Positions 41,596 to 50,458 of a stretch of 64,000 nucleotides of DNA are shown piece by piece (the stretch's first letter is position 1; the number at the start of each line of letters is the position of its first letter). A program made the translations under genes and the position numbers. The notes under the pieces are model-generated. The model was not told the DNA's origin, made no database searches, and worked only from the letters and a program-made list of their open reading frames with translations. The DNA comes from Thermohalobaculum sp039817245 (GTDB lineage Bacteria; Pseudomonadota; Alphaproteobacteria; Rhodobacterales; Rhodobacteraceae): contig JBCBWF010000001.1 in NCBI GenBank assembly GCA_039817245.1, positions 3,019-67,018 of the forward strand, written 5' to 3'.

Positions 41596-42660
41596 TCATC
41601 CGTTGCTCTCGCGGGGCTCTGACGCAGCGGCACGGCCGCGGCGCTCGCCCAGGGGACGGACAGCCGCGAGGCTGCCACCCATGCGGAAGCTGTGGGGCAG
41701 CGACACGAGATCGCTCGCCGCTGCACTCTTCTTCTCGATCGCGTCGAGGACGAGGCGCGCGGCGCTGCGGCCCATATCGGCGCAGGGCGTGACGACGGTG
41801 GCGAGCGTCGGCTCGACCAGCGCGCCGACCGTGATCCCGTCGAAGCCGATCACGCTCATATCGCCCGGCACGTCGTGGCCGAGCCGGCGCAGCGCACCGA
41901 TGACGGAGATCGCGAGCATGTCGTTGGAGCAGAACAGCGCCGTGGTCTCCGGCGCGCGCGCCAGCAGGGCGGCAACGGCGGCGGTGTGGTCGGCGACATT
42001 GTAGTCCACCTCGCTCAGCACCGGCGCCGGCAGACCGGCCGCGGCAAACGCGGCCGCGAAGCCGTCGCCGCGCTGGCGTGCCCGGTCGGAGCTCCGGTAT
42101 CGCCCCGAGACATAGGCGGCGTTACGGTGTCCGAGCGCGATGAGCGCCTCGCCGACCTCGTGCGCGGCGGCACGATTGTCGACACAGACCGCACTCTGCC
42201 CCCGATCCGGCTGGTTGAAGATGAGCGATGTCGGCACGCCGGCATCGCGCGCCAACGCGACCGCTTCGCTGTCATGCGCATCGGTCACGGTCATCAGCAA
42301 CCCGTCCACCTGCTTGCCGAGCAGCATGCCCACGGCGCGCACCTCCGCGTCGGCGCTGTAGTCCGCACAGGCGAGGAGGAGCTGGTAGCCCGCCTCCTGC
42401 GCCTCGTGCTGCACCCCCTCCAGCGCGTCGGCAAAGACGGGATTGGCGAGCGTCGGCACCAGCACGCCGAGGGTGCGCGAGCGCTGGCTCTGCAGCGACC
42501 GGCCGATCTCGTTGAAGCGAAAGCCGAGCGCCTCCGCCGCCATGCGAACCCGCGCGGTCACCTCGGGGCTCGCCCGCGCGCTGCCGTTCAGAACTCTGCT
42601 CACAGTCGCTACGCTGCACTCTGCCTGTCTGGCCACATCCCGGATCGTCGGTCGCACCAT
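41596..42660 (-). CDS. LacI-family transcriptional regulator
   Basis: The product is 354 residues from the ATG at 42660. The N-terminal helix-turn-helix and hinge are clear (PTIRDVARQAECSVATVSRV, then LNGSARASPEVTARV), followed by a periplasmic-binding-like sensor domain with GVLVPTLANPVFADAL and DMSVIGFDGITVGAL. It lies 107 bp upstream of the importer genes on the same strand. A LacI-type palindrome sits 17 bases before its start, so it probably represses itself and the importer together and is relieved by the transported ligand. Confidence 0.9.
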   Translation of the reverse strand: MVRPTIRDVARQAECSVATVSRVLNGSARASPEVTARVRMAAEALGFRFNEIGRSLQSQRSRTLGVLVPTLANPVFADALEGVQHEAQEAGYQLLLACADYSADAEVRAVGMLLGKQVDGLLMTVTDAHDSEAVALARDAGVPTSLIFNQPDRGQSAVCVDNRAAAHEVGEALIALGHRNAAYVSGRYRSSDRARQRGDGFAAAFAAAGLPAPVLSEVDYNVADHTAAVAALLARAPETTALFCSNDMLAISVIGALRRLGHDVPGDMSVIGFDGITVGALVEPTLATVVTPCADMGRSAARLVLDAIEKKSAAASDLVSLPHSFRMGGSLAAVRPLGERRGRAAASEPRESNG

Positions 42661-42676
42661 GGTGCACACCTCGCCT

Positions 42677-42690
42677 TGAAAACGTTCTCA
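42677..42690. promoter_or_regulatory. LacI-type operator before the LacI gene
   Basis: TGAAAACGTTCTCA is a near-perfect palindrome around the central AACGTT typical of LacI/GalR-family sites, with only one mismatched base pair in 14. It lies between the regulator start and the upstream gap shared with the divergent channel gene. No second copy was seen before the binding-protein gene at 41488, which suggests that one promoter serves both. Confidence 0.7.
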
Positions 42691-42859
42691 GCATGAGCGA
42701 TTCGCGCGACAGCGCCGTGACGCGAACGAAAAGACCGCAAGACGGCGCGGTCGGGCGGGTGCCTCATGCCCCGCTACAATATCCGGTACCACTCCCGCCG
42801 CCGGCAGCATAGGTTGGTTGCGTATCGACTCTCGCTTGCTCGCGTCTGGGACGCCGGAA

Positions 42860-45130
42860 ATGCCATCACCACATCAATCCAACTGCAGAGGCAGGCGTTT
42901 GCCGCTCTGTGCCGAGATGCTGAGCGTCCTGCCGGCACTCTGCCTCTTCGCAATGCTGGCCCTTCTGGCCGCGCCCTCGGCAGCCCAGATCCCGATCCCC
43001 TCGGGGGGAGGCAGCGAGGAGACGGCCCGCCCTGCCCTGCCCGAGACGCTGACGCCCGAGCTCATCGACGCGACCATGGCCCGCCTCAGCGATGCCGAGG
43101 TGCGCGCGCTCCTGCGCGAGGAGCTGCAGCGCCAAGCCGAGGCGCAGGCGGCCGCGCAGGAGGAGGCCCTGAGCTCCGTCTCGAACTTCGGCCAGTCGCT
43201 CGCCGGCATGCTCGGGCGCATCGCCACGCGCGCCGAGGGCTGGGCGGTTGCGATCGCGAATATCGAGGAACGCGGCCCCAATATCGAGGAACGCCTCGCA
43301 CAGGCCAGCATGGGCGCCTGGGGCATGGTGGGCGCCTTCGTTCTGCTCGCCGGCGCTGCCTTCGCAGCGGCATACGGCTTCTGGCTCCTCACACGAACCT
43401 GGCGCGAATGGCTGATGCGCCCCGAGCGCGGCAGCTACTGGGAAAAGGTGATCCGCATCCTGCTCATCATGGTCCTGGGGGTCGTGCAGGTGGAGGTCTT
43501 TGTCTCGACCTTCGCCCTGCTCGCACCCGCGCTGAAAGGACCGCTCGGGCCGCTCGAAGCCTATATCTGGATCTTCCACAGCGGCATCGAGATGGGCTGG
43601 TTGTTCCTCGTCATCATGGGGGCCGCCTTCGCACCGCATGTGCCCGCCCTCCGCATCATCAGCCTCGATGACGATGCGGTGGCGGCGATCTGGACGCTCA
43701 CGCAGCGCGTGGTGGTGGTGGGCGTCGCCGGCTGGCTGATCGCGGGGCTCTCGCCCACACTCGGCCTCGGTTTCCCGCCCGCCCTGATCACGGTGGCCCT
43801 GGCCGGGCTGATCGTGACCGGCATCCTCGCCGCCGCGGCCATGCGCAACCATGCGGCCATCAGCGCCAGCGTCGCCGCCATCCTGCCGGAAGCGCCCGAT
43901 GGCGAGCTTCGGCCCCTGCGCCGCGCCGCCGCTGTTGCGGCGCCCTGGGTCGCGCTGGCCTATATCGGCATCGCCGCCCTCTACTGGATGCTGCATTGGC
44001 TGGAGCGCGGGGAGCAGCGGCTCGGCGGGCCGGCCGGCACTCTGGTGGTGCTGCTGGTCCTGCCCATTCTCGACCGCCTCGGCCTCGAGATCGCGCGCAC
44101 GCTCACCCGTCGCGAGACCGCGCGCACGCTACGTTTCCGCCAAGCCATCCTGAGCATCTGGCGCATCGCGCTCTCCGTGGCCGCCATCGCCGTCGTAACC
44201 CGGCTCTGGGGCTTCAACTTCTGGGACCTCGCGCATGGGCCGGGGGCGCCGTCCTGGGGCGCCTCGGTTCTGAACATCGTCTGGGCCGCGGTCATCGGCT
44301 GGGCGGTCTGGCAGCTCATCCGCGCAGGGCTCCACTCGGAGCGCCGCCTGGCCGGGGACAGCGAGGACGACGATCCGGCCGTGACGGGGGGGGCGAGCCG
44401 GCTCGACACGCTCCTGCCGCTCTTCCGCGTGGGGCTGCTGATCGTGCTGGTCACCACGCTCATCCTCTACGCGCTCTCCGAGGCCGGGGTGAATATCGGC
44501 CCGCTGCTGGCCTCCGCCGGCATCATCGGCATCGCGGTCGGCTTCGGGGCGCAGACACTGGTGCGCGACATCTTCTCGGGCATCTTCTTCCTCATCGACG
44601 ACGCCTTCCGGGTCGGCGAATACATCGAGCTCGAGGACGGGATCCGCGGCGAGGTGGAGAGCATCTCGATCCGCTCCCTGCAGCTGCGGCACCATCGCGG
44701 CCCCGTGGTCACCATCCCCTTCGGCGAGCTGAAGAGCGTGACGAACCACAACCGCGACTGGGTCATCTACAAGATGAACTTCCGCATGGAGCCGGAGACG
44801 GACCCGAAGGTGGTCAAGAAACTCGTCAAGACGGTGGGCGCGGAGTTCCTGGCCCATCCCGAGCATGGCCCCAAATTCCTGGAGCCGCTCAAGAGCCAGG
44901 GCGTCTACATGGTGGACGACGACAGCGCGCTCGTGTTCCGGGTGAAGTTCAAGTGCCGGCCGCGCCAGCAATTCGTGCTCCGCCGCGAGATCTACCACCG
45001 CCTGAACGAGGTGTTCGCCGAGAACAACGTGATCCTGGCGCGGCGGAAGGTAGAGGTGGTTTCGAGTTCGCCCGAGGAAGCCGCCGGCGCTGCCGAGGCG
45101 GCGCTGAAGCAGCAGCAGCAGACCGCCTGA
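42860..45130 (+). CDS. large MscS-family mechanosensitive channel
   Basis: The product is 756 residues from the ATG at 42860. The exact start is uncertain: a TTG at 42818 and an ATG at 42917 are in frame, and none has a strong site. A signal-like segment (LSVLPALCLFAMLALLAAP) and AAQ cleavage region lead into an acidic, coiled periplasmic part, then about ten membrane helices. The MscS core near 545-720 reads ASAGIIGIAVGFGAQTLVRD, the pore-lining Gly/Ala helix, and continues GIFFLIDDAFRVGEYIELED. It would open at high membrane tension after osmotic downshock. Gln-rich tail (KQQQQ). Confidence 0.88.
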   Translation: MPSPHQSNCRGRRLPLCAEMLSVLPALCLFAMLALLAAPSAAQIPIPSGGGSEETARPALPETLTPELIDATMARLSDAEVRALLREELQRQAEAQAAAQEEALSSVSNFGQSLAGMLGRIATRAEGWAVAIANIEERGPNIEERLAQASMGAWGMVGAFVLLAGAAFAAAYGFWLLTRTWREWLMRPERGSYWEKVIRILLIMVLGVVQVEVFVSTFALLAPALKGPLGPLEAYIWIFHSGIEMGWLFLVIMGAAFAPHVPALRIISLDDDAVAAIWTLTQRVVVVGVAGWLIAGLSPTLGLGFPPALITVALAGLIVTGILAAAAMRNHAAISASVAAILPEAPDGELRPLRRAAAVAAPWVALAYIGIAALYWMLHWLERGEQRLGGPAGTLVVLLVLPILDRLGLEIARTLTRRETARTLRFRQAILSIWRIALSVAAIAVVTRLWGFNFWDLAHGPGAPSWGASVLNIVWAAVIGWAVWQLIRAGLHSERRLAGDSEDDDPAVTGGASRLDTLLPLFRVGLLIVLVTTLILYALSEAGVNIGPLLASAGIIGIAVGFGAQTLVRDIFSGIFFLIDDAFRVGEYIELEDGIRGEVESISIRSLQLRHHRGPVVTIPFGELKSVTNHNRDWVIYKMNFRMEPETDPKVVKKLVKTVGAEFLAHPEHGPKFLEPLKSQGVYMVDDDSALVFRVKFKCRPRQQFVLRREIYHRLNEVFAENNVILARRKVEVVSSSPEEAAGAAEAALKQQQQTA
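43259..43294 (+). repeat. 21-bp period direct repeat inside the MscS gene
   Basis: AATATCGAGGAACGC occurs at 43259-43273 and again at 43280-43294. It encodes the tandem peptide NIEERGPNIEER in the periplasmic N-terminal part. It is probably a local in-frame duplication. Confidence 0.7.
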
Positions 45131-45143
45131 GGGAGGCTGAACG

Positions 45144-45956
45144 ATGCGCATTGCCCTTCTCCAGACCGACCCGGTGCGCGGGGGCATCGCCGAGGCGCAT
45201 GCGCGCATCGAGACCGCCGCGGCCGAGGCCCGGGTGGCCGGCGCGGCGATCCTGGTGCTCCCGGAGATGTTCCTGTCGGGCTACGCCATCGGGCCCGAGG
45301 CCATCGCCCGCGCCGCCGAAGGGCCCGAGGGGCCGGGCTGGAGCGGCGTCGCCAGGATCGCGGCGCGCCACGGCCTCGCCATCGCGGCCGGCGGGCCCCT
45401 TGCCTGCGCGGAGGGCGGCGTCTGGAACGCGGCCTGCCTCTATGGCGAGGATGGCAGCCTGCTCGCCAGCTACGCCAAGACCCACCTCTTCGGCGATGTC
45501 GACCGTGCGCAGTTCCGCGCCGGTGACACGCCGTCGCCTGTCGTCGCCCTCGGCGATTGGCAGGTGGGTCTGGCCATCTGCTACGATATCGAGTTTCCCG
45601 AGGTCGCGCGTGCCCTGGCCCTTGCCGGCGCCGAGGCGGTGCTCGTGCCGACCGCGAATATGGAGCCCTTCACCAGCGTCTGCACCCGCCTCGTGCCCGC
45701 GCGGGCGGAGGAGAACGGGCTCGCCATCGCCTATGCCAACTATGTCGGGCCGGAGGGGCCTTTCGTCTATTGCGGCCGCTCCTGCATCGTGGGCGCGGAT
45801 GGCGAGGATCTTGCGCGCGCCGACACAGCAGCGGCGCTTCTGGTCGCCGATCTCGACCGCGCCGCGCTGGCCGAGACGCGCGCGCGCACGCAGTATCTGG
45901 CCGATCGGCGCGCGGCACTCTACACCGCGCTCACGGCCCAACCGTCCGGGTCCTGA
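45144..45956 (+). CDS. davA: 5-aminovaleramidase (nitrilase superfamily), DavA-like
   Basis: The product has 270 residues. The nitrilase triad is complete: LVLPEMFLSGY (Glu), YAKTHLFGDVDR (Lys) and LAICYDIEFPE (Cys). These segments, LVPTANMEPF and AYANYVGPEGPFVYCGRSCI closely follow the DavA pattern of Pseudomonas. DavA hydrolyses 5-aminovaleramide to 5-aminovalerate and ammonia. The next gene is a lysine 2-monooxygenase, which makes that amide, so the pair is a coherent two-step route. GGGAGG lies before the ATG, 13 bases after the channel gene. Confidence 0.85.
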   Translation: MRIALLQTDPVRGGIAEAHARIETAAAEARVAGAAILVLPEMFLSGYAIGPEAIARAAEGPEGPGWSGVARIAARHGLAIAAGGPLACAEGGVWNAACLYGEDGSLLASYAKTHLFGDVDRAQFRAGDTPSPVVALGDWQVGLAICYDIEFPEVARALALAGAEAVLVPTANMEPFTSVCTRLVPARAEENGLAIAYANYVGPEGPFVYCGRSCIVGADGEDLARADTAAALLVADLDRAALAETRARTQYLADRRAALYTALTAQPSGS

Positions 45957-45989
45957 CCCACGCGCCATCCAACCATCGCGAGAGCCGCC

Positions 45990-47690
45990 ATGGATCCGAG
46001 CCCCCAGCATCAGACCGGCGCCGAGGCCGGCCCTCCCGTCACCGTCTTCGGCCCGGACTTTCCCTTCGCCTATGACGACTGGCTCAGGCATCCCGCCGGT
46101 CTCGGGCAGTTGCCGGCGGAGAGCCTCGGCAAGCGCGTCGCGGTCATCGGCGCCGGCATGGCGGGGCTGGTGGCGGGCTACGAGCTCATGCGGCTCGGTC
46201 TCCACCCGATCTTCTACGAGTCGGGACAACTCGGCGGCCGCCTGCGCTCGCAGCCCTTCGAAGGGGCCGACGGTGTGGTGGCCGAGCTTGGCGCGATGCG
46301 CTTTCCCCCCGCCTCCACGAGCTTCTGGCACTACGCGGACAAGCTCGGGCTCGAGACGCGCGCCTTCCCCAACCCCCTCACCGAAGCCGCCGGCTCCACC
46401 GTGATCGAGCTCGAAGGCGAGCGCTACTACGCCCGCAGCATCGCCGATCTGCCGCCCCTCTTCCGCGAAGTGCAGGCGGCCTATGACTGCGCGCTGGAGG
46501 AGGAGGCGGGTTTCGCGGCCCTCCGCAGCGCCATCGCCCGGCGCGACGCCGCCGCGGTGAAGGCGCTCTGGGACCCGCTCGTCGCCGCCTGGGACGAGCG
46601 CACCTTCTACGATTTCGTCACCACCTCGCGCGCCTTCGGTGCGCTCAGCTTCCGCCACCGCGAAGTGTTCGGCCAGGTGGGCTTCGGCACCGGCGGCTGG
46701 GACAGCGACTTCCCGAACTCCATGCTCGAGATCCTGCGCGTCGCCGCCACCGAGCAGGACGTCGCCCAGCGCCACGTGGTCGGCGGGGCGGAGCAGGTGC
46801 CGCAGGGGCTCTGGCGCCGCGTGCCAGAGCGCTGCGCCCACTGGCCCGCCGGCATCAGCCTCGCGCGCCTCAACGACGGCGCGCCCCGGCCGGGCGTCGT
46901 GCGCCTCGCCCGGCTCGGCGGGGAGGCCGGCGACGGGCCCGTCGCCGTCACCGACCGCTGGGGCCGCACCGAGACCTTCGACGCGGTTATCGCCACCTGC
47001 CAGTCCTGGTTGCTGACAACCGCGATCGACACCGAGGAGCGGCTCTTCGCGCCGAAGCTCTGGATGGCGCTCGACCGCACGCGCTACATGCAATCCTCCA
47101 AGACCTTCGTGATGGTCGACCGGGCGTTCTGGACGGATCCGGACCCCGCCACCGGGCGCGACACGCTCTCGATGACGCTCACGGACCGGCTCACCCGCGG
47201 CACCTATCTGTTTGACAACGGGCCCGGCAAACCGGGCGTCATCTGCCTGACCTATAGCTGGATGACCGATGCCTTGAAGATGCTGCCCCTGCCCGTGGAG
47301 CGCAGGGTGGAACTCGCGCTCGATGCGCTCGGCAAGATCTATCCCGGTGTCGATATCGCGGGCCATATCATCGGCGACCCGATCACGGTGAGCTGGGAGG
47401 CGGATCCGAACTTCCTCGGTGCCTTCAAGGGGGCGCTGCCCGGGCACTACCGCTACAACCACCGCATGTTCGGCCAGTTCATGCAGGGCGCCCTGCCGCC
47501 CGCCGAGCGCGGGGTCTTCATCGCGGGCGACGATGTGAGCTTCATGCCGGGATGGGTGGAGGGCGCGGTGCAGACCGCGCTCAACGCGGCATGGGGCGTG
47601 ATGAGCGCATACGGCGGCCGCTCAGACCCCGCCAATCCGGGCCCCGGAGATTGTTACGAGGCGCTCGGCCCCGTGCGCCTGCCGGACTGA
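45990..47690 (+). CDS. davB: L-lysine 2-monooxygenase, DavB-like flavoprotein
   Basis: The product has 566 residues, as expected for DavB (about 560). An N-terminal VTVFGPDFPFAYDDWLRHPA matches the family opening. The FAD dinucleotide motif VAVIGAGMAGLVAGYELM follows, then GGRLRSQPFEGADGVVAELG and VGFGTGGWDSDFPNSMLEI. The C-terminal flavin contact is GVFIAGDDVSFMPGWVEGAV. It belongs to the tryptophan/lysine monooxygenase branch of amine oxidases, which oxidatively decarboxylate an amino acid to its amide. Lysine is favoured over tryptophan because of the close match to DavB and the adjacent davA. Confidence 0.9.
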   Translation: MDPSPQHQTGAEAGPPVTVFGPDFPFAYDDWLRHPAGLGQLPAESLGKRVAVIGAGMAGLVAGYELMRLGLHPIFYESGQLGGRLRSQPFEGADGVVAELGAMRFPPASTSFWHYADKLGLETRAFPNPLTEAAGSTVIELEGERYYARSIADLPPLFREVQAAYDCALEEEAGFAALRSAIARRDAAAVKALWDPLVAAWDERTFYDFVTTSRAFGALSFRHREVFGQVGFGTGGWDSDFPNSMLEILRVAATEQDVAQRHVVGGAEQVPQGLWRRVPERCAHWPAGISLARLNDGAPRPGVVRLARLGGEAGDGPVAVTDRWGRTETFDAVIATCQSWLLTTAIDTEERLFAPKLWMALDRTRYMQSSKTFVMVDRAFWTDPDPATGRDTLSMTLTDRLTRGTYLFDNGPGKPGVICLTYSWMTDALKMLPLPVERRVELALDALGKIYPGVDIAGHIIGDPITVSWEADPNFLGAFKGALPGHYRYNHRMFGQFMQGALPPAERGVFIAGDDVSFMPGWVEGAVQTALNAAWGVMSAYGGRSDPANPGPGDCYEALGPVRLPD

Positions 47691-47702
47691 GGCCTGCCGC
47701 GC

Positions 47703-48872
47703 CTAGGCTGCGCGCGGCATCGCCAGATAGGCCGAAGCGAAGAGCACCGGCCCGAGCGCCCAGTTCACTTCCAGCGGCGTCAGGAAGTCCGCCATGGGCA
47801 GCACGACCGCCAGCGCCAGAAGCGGCGCCTCCCAGACCCGCGCCTCCCGGCCGAGCATGGCGCGCACCTGAAAGAGGCCGCCGACGACCAGGATCAGCAG
47901 ATCGTAATCCATCACCCGCGGCGAGGCGGCGACGCAGGCGAAGGCGAGAAGTGCGGCGCGCTCATCCGCCGAACCGCGGCCCCGCGCCCAGACCCCGAGC
48001 AGGGCGAAAAGCACCGCGAGGCTGAGCAGCGCCTGGACGCCGATCGCCGCCGTCCCCGGCGCGCCGAGCCCGCGCAGGAAGCCATGCAGGCTCGCATGGA
48101 TCTTCCAGATATCGTTGGAGACGAGATCGCGGGACGACTGGCCGAGGGCGGCGAAGAACCCTTCCCAGGCGCTCCAGCCGAGCAGCACCGTCGCCAGCCC
48201 CGCCGCGCCGAGCGCCACCGCCGCGGCAACCGCGAGCACACCCCATCGCTTTGCCGCCAGCAGCGCCAGCGGCGCCGCGAGCGCCACCTGCGGCTTGATG
48301 CTCAGAAGCCCGAGCGCGATGCCGGCCATCCAGCCGCGCCGCCCATTCTCCAGCGCCAGCAGCATCAGGCCCAGAAGTGCTGCGGTGAGGAACCCGGTCT
48401 GCCCGTTCACCAGCAAGAGCACGGCGGTGGCCGGCGCAAACGCGGCCGCGACCGCCTCCCAGCGCGGCAGGATCCGCCAGACCACCACGCCGTAGCCAAT
48501 CGCCGTCGCCAGCGTCCAGATCGCCTGCGCGGGCAGGAGCGGGAGCGCACCGAGCGGGGTCAGCACCATCTGCAGATGCGGCGGGTAGAACCAGGACATC
48601 AGCCGCTCATAGGGCCGCCCCAGCGCCTCCGATTGCACGGCCTGCATCGCGGCCGGGTCGTAGGCCGTCGCCGCCCTGCCCTCCAGCGCCAGATGCGCCG
48701 CGCCCCAGAAGGCGCCGAAATCCATCAGCGTCCCGGGCCCGCCGGGACGGTAGACCATCCAGAGCACCCCCGCCGCGATCGCGACATTGCCGATGGCGAG
48801 GATCGCGGCGACGAGCCCGACGCGCCCCGCGCGCCAGAAACCCTCCGCCACCGCGGGCTCGGCCACGCTCAC
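47703..48872 (-). CDS. DUF2029/GT87-family membrane glycosyltransferase
   Basis: The product is 389 residues from a GTG that overlaps the stop of the GtrA gene. There are about ten hydrophobic helices. The family features include FGAFWGAAHLALEGRAATAY near the N-terminus, SWFYPPHLQMVLTPLGALPL in a loop and a central GLLSIKPQVALAAPLALLA. Members transfer a polyprenyl-linked mannose or related sugar on the periplasmic side of the membrane. It is the third gene of the cassette with a GT2 and GtrA. Confidence 0.8.
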   Translation of the reverse strand: MSVAEPAVAEGFWRAGRVGLVAAILAIGNVAIAAGVLWMVYRPGGPGTLMDFGAFWGAAHLALEGRAATAYDPAAMQAVQSEALGRPYERLMSWFYPPHLQMVLTPLGALPLLPAQAIWTLATAIGYGVVVWRILPRWEAVAAAFAPATAVLLLVNGQTGFLTAALLGLMLLALENGRRGWMAGIALGLLSIKPQVALAAPLALLAAKRWGVLAVAAAVALGAAGLATVLLGWSAWEGFFAALGQSSRDLVSNDIWKIHASLHGFLRGLGAPGTAAIGVQALLSLAVLFALLGVWARGRGSADERAALLAFACVAASPRVMDYDLLILVVGGLFQVRAMLGREARVWEAPLLALAVVLPMADFLTPLEVNWALGPVLFASAYLAMPRAA

Positions 48873-49285
48873 TTGCCCCCGCTCCGCCGCCCGAAGACGA
48901 GCAGGTGGAAGAGGACGAAATTCGTCGCCGGCACCAGCACCACGAAGATCGCGACGGCGAGCTGATAGGGCCCGTCCAGCGCCGCCACCGCCGCGAGCGT
49001 CGCCTGGCTGACCGCGAAGGAACTGCCCGAGACCGCAACGAAACGCAGCGCCGTCTCCCCATGCGCGCCGGCCGCGCGGTAGGTCCAGTGGTAGTGCCCC
49101 AGATAGGAGACCGGCAGCGCCGCCACGAAGGCGACGGGATTGGCAAGCTCCGGATGCAGCCCTGCCAGCTCCACCAGCGCGAAGAGCACCCCCACATGCG
49201 TCGCGGTCGCACCGAGCCCGACGATACCGAAGCGCAGGATGCGCCCGGCCTCCCGCCTCAGCCATGCGACGGCGCTCTCGCTCAC
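48869..49285 (-). CDS. GtrA-family polyprenyl-sugar flippase
   Basis: The product has 138 residues with four helices, matching GtrA: ILRFGIVGLGATATHVGVLF at the first helix and ANPVAFVAALPVSYLGHYHW at the second. It starts at a GTG overlapping the GT2 stop and ends overlapping the GT87 start. GtrA proteins are thought to flip undecaprenyl-phosphate sugars made by the GT2 partner to the outer face. Confidence 0.85.
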   Translation of the reverse strand: MSESAVAWLRREAGRILRFGIVGLGATATHVGVLFALVELAGLHPELANPVAFVAALPVSYLGHYHWTYRAAGAHGETALRFVAVSGSSFAVSQATLAAVAALDGPYQLAVAIFVVLVPATNFVLFHLLVFGRRSGGK

Positions 49286-50289
49286 TCCGCCTCTCCCTCG
49301 TCGAAGCCGCGGCGCTCGCGCACGAGGTAGAGGGGGCGGTGCTTCGTCTCGATCATGATCCGCCCGATATACTCGCCCAGCACCCCGAGCGAGATGAGCT
49401 GCACGCCGCCGAGAAAGAGCGTGACGGTGATGAGCGAGGCGTAGCCCGGCACATCCTCCCCCACCACCAGCGTCTTCAGAATGATGAAGCCGCCATAGAG
49501 GAACGCGGCCCCCGCCACCGCGAAGCCGAGATAACTCCACATCCGGAGCGGCCAGGTGCTGAATGAGGTGATCCCGTCGAGCGCGAAGTTCCACAGCTTC
49601 CAGGGGTTGAACTTGCTGTCGCCCGCGTGGCGCTCCTTGTGGTCGTAGGTGATGGTCGTGACGCGAAACCCGACCCAGGCGAAGAGGCCCTTCATGAACC
49701 GGTTACGCTCGGGCAGCGTGCGCAGCGCGGCGATCACCGCCCGGTCGAGAAGCCTGAAGTCCCCCGTCTCCGGGGGGATGGCCGTGTCGGCGATCCGGTT
49801 GAAGAAGCGGTAGAAATGGCGGCTGAAGAAGGCCCGGCGGCTGCTGTCCGTCGCGCGGTCCGCCCGGGTGGCGGCGACCACGTCCCAGCCCTCGCGCCAG
49901 GCGGCGACCATGTCGGGGATCACCTCCGGGCGCATCTGCAGATCCGCGTCGATGCTCACCACCGCATCCCCGTCGCAATGGTCGATCGCCGCCGTCAGCG
50001 CCGCCTCCTTGCCGAAGTTGCGGGTGAAGGAGAGGACGCGGATCGCAGGCTCGCGCGCAGCCCAGCCGGTGAGGCAGGCCATGGTCCCGTCGCTGCTGCC
50101 GTCGTCGACGCAGACGATCTCGAACCGGTCGGTCACGCTGCGGCAGACCGGCAGGAGCGCCTCGAAGAACGCATCCGCCGACTGCGCCTCGTTGTACATC
50201 GGCACGATGACGGAGAGGCGGAACGTCGCTGCGGCGCGCGCATCGCCGGGCGCGCCGGTGCCTGTCGTGATGCCGCTCGTCTCGGGCAT
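49282..50289 (-). CDS. GT2 polyprenyl-phosphate glycosyltransferase (GtrB-like)
   Basis: The product has 335 residues. The GT-A domain (about 20-230) has LSVIVPMYNEAQSADAFFEA, VCVDDGSSDGT and VSIDADLQMRPE (DxD-like), and FNRIADTAIPPETGDFRLLD. Two C-terminal transmembrane helices follow (FAVAGAAFLYGGFIIL and VTLFLGGVQLISLGVLGE). This is the layout of bactoprenol glucosyltransferase and dolichol-phosphate mannosyltransferase. The ATG at 50289 is chosen as the first start near an AGGAAAGG site. Confidence 0.88.
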   Translation of the reverse strand: MPETSGITTGTGAPGDARAAATFRLSVIVPMYNEAQSADAFFEALLPVCRSVTDRFEIVCVDDGSSDGTMACLTGWAAREPAIRVLSFTRNFGKEAALTAAIDHCDGDAVVSIDADLQMRPEVIPDMVAAWREGWDVVAATRADRATDSSRRAFFSRHFYRFFNRIADTAIPPETGDFRLLDRAVIAALRTLPERNRFMKGLFAWVGFRVTTITYDHKERHAGDSKFNPWKLWNFALDGITSFSTWPLRMWSYLGFAVAGAAFLYGGFIILKTLVVGEDVPGYASLITVTLFLGGVQLISLGVLGEYIGRIMIETKHRPLYLVRERRGFDEGEAE

Positions 50290-50458
50290 GCCGCTCGGCC
50301 CTTTCCTGCTTCGCCCGGGCTGATCTGCCCCCAAAGCGGGACATCACTATGGCAGTCTTGGGGCGGCTGTCATCCGCGCCGGGCGTCCGGGCGTGCAACG
50401 CGACCAATCGGTTCGCAGATGTGGCATGGATCGCGCCCGGAGCGCACGCGGCCGCTGC

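Noticed and set aside
45990..47690. Tryptophan 2-monooxygenase of the indole-acetamide (auxin) pathway
   Set aside because: The family is the same, but the sequence pattern and the adjacent DavA-type amidase match the lysine to aminovalerate route; the typical auxin hydrolase is an amidase-signature protein, which is not adjacent.
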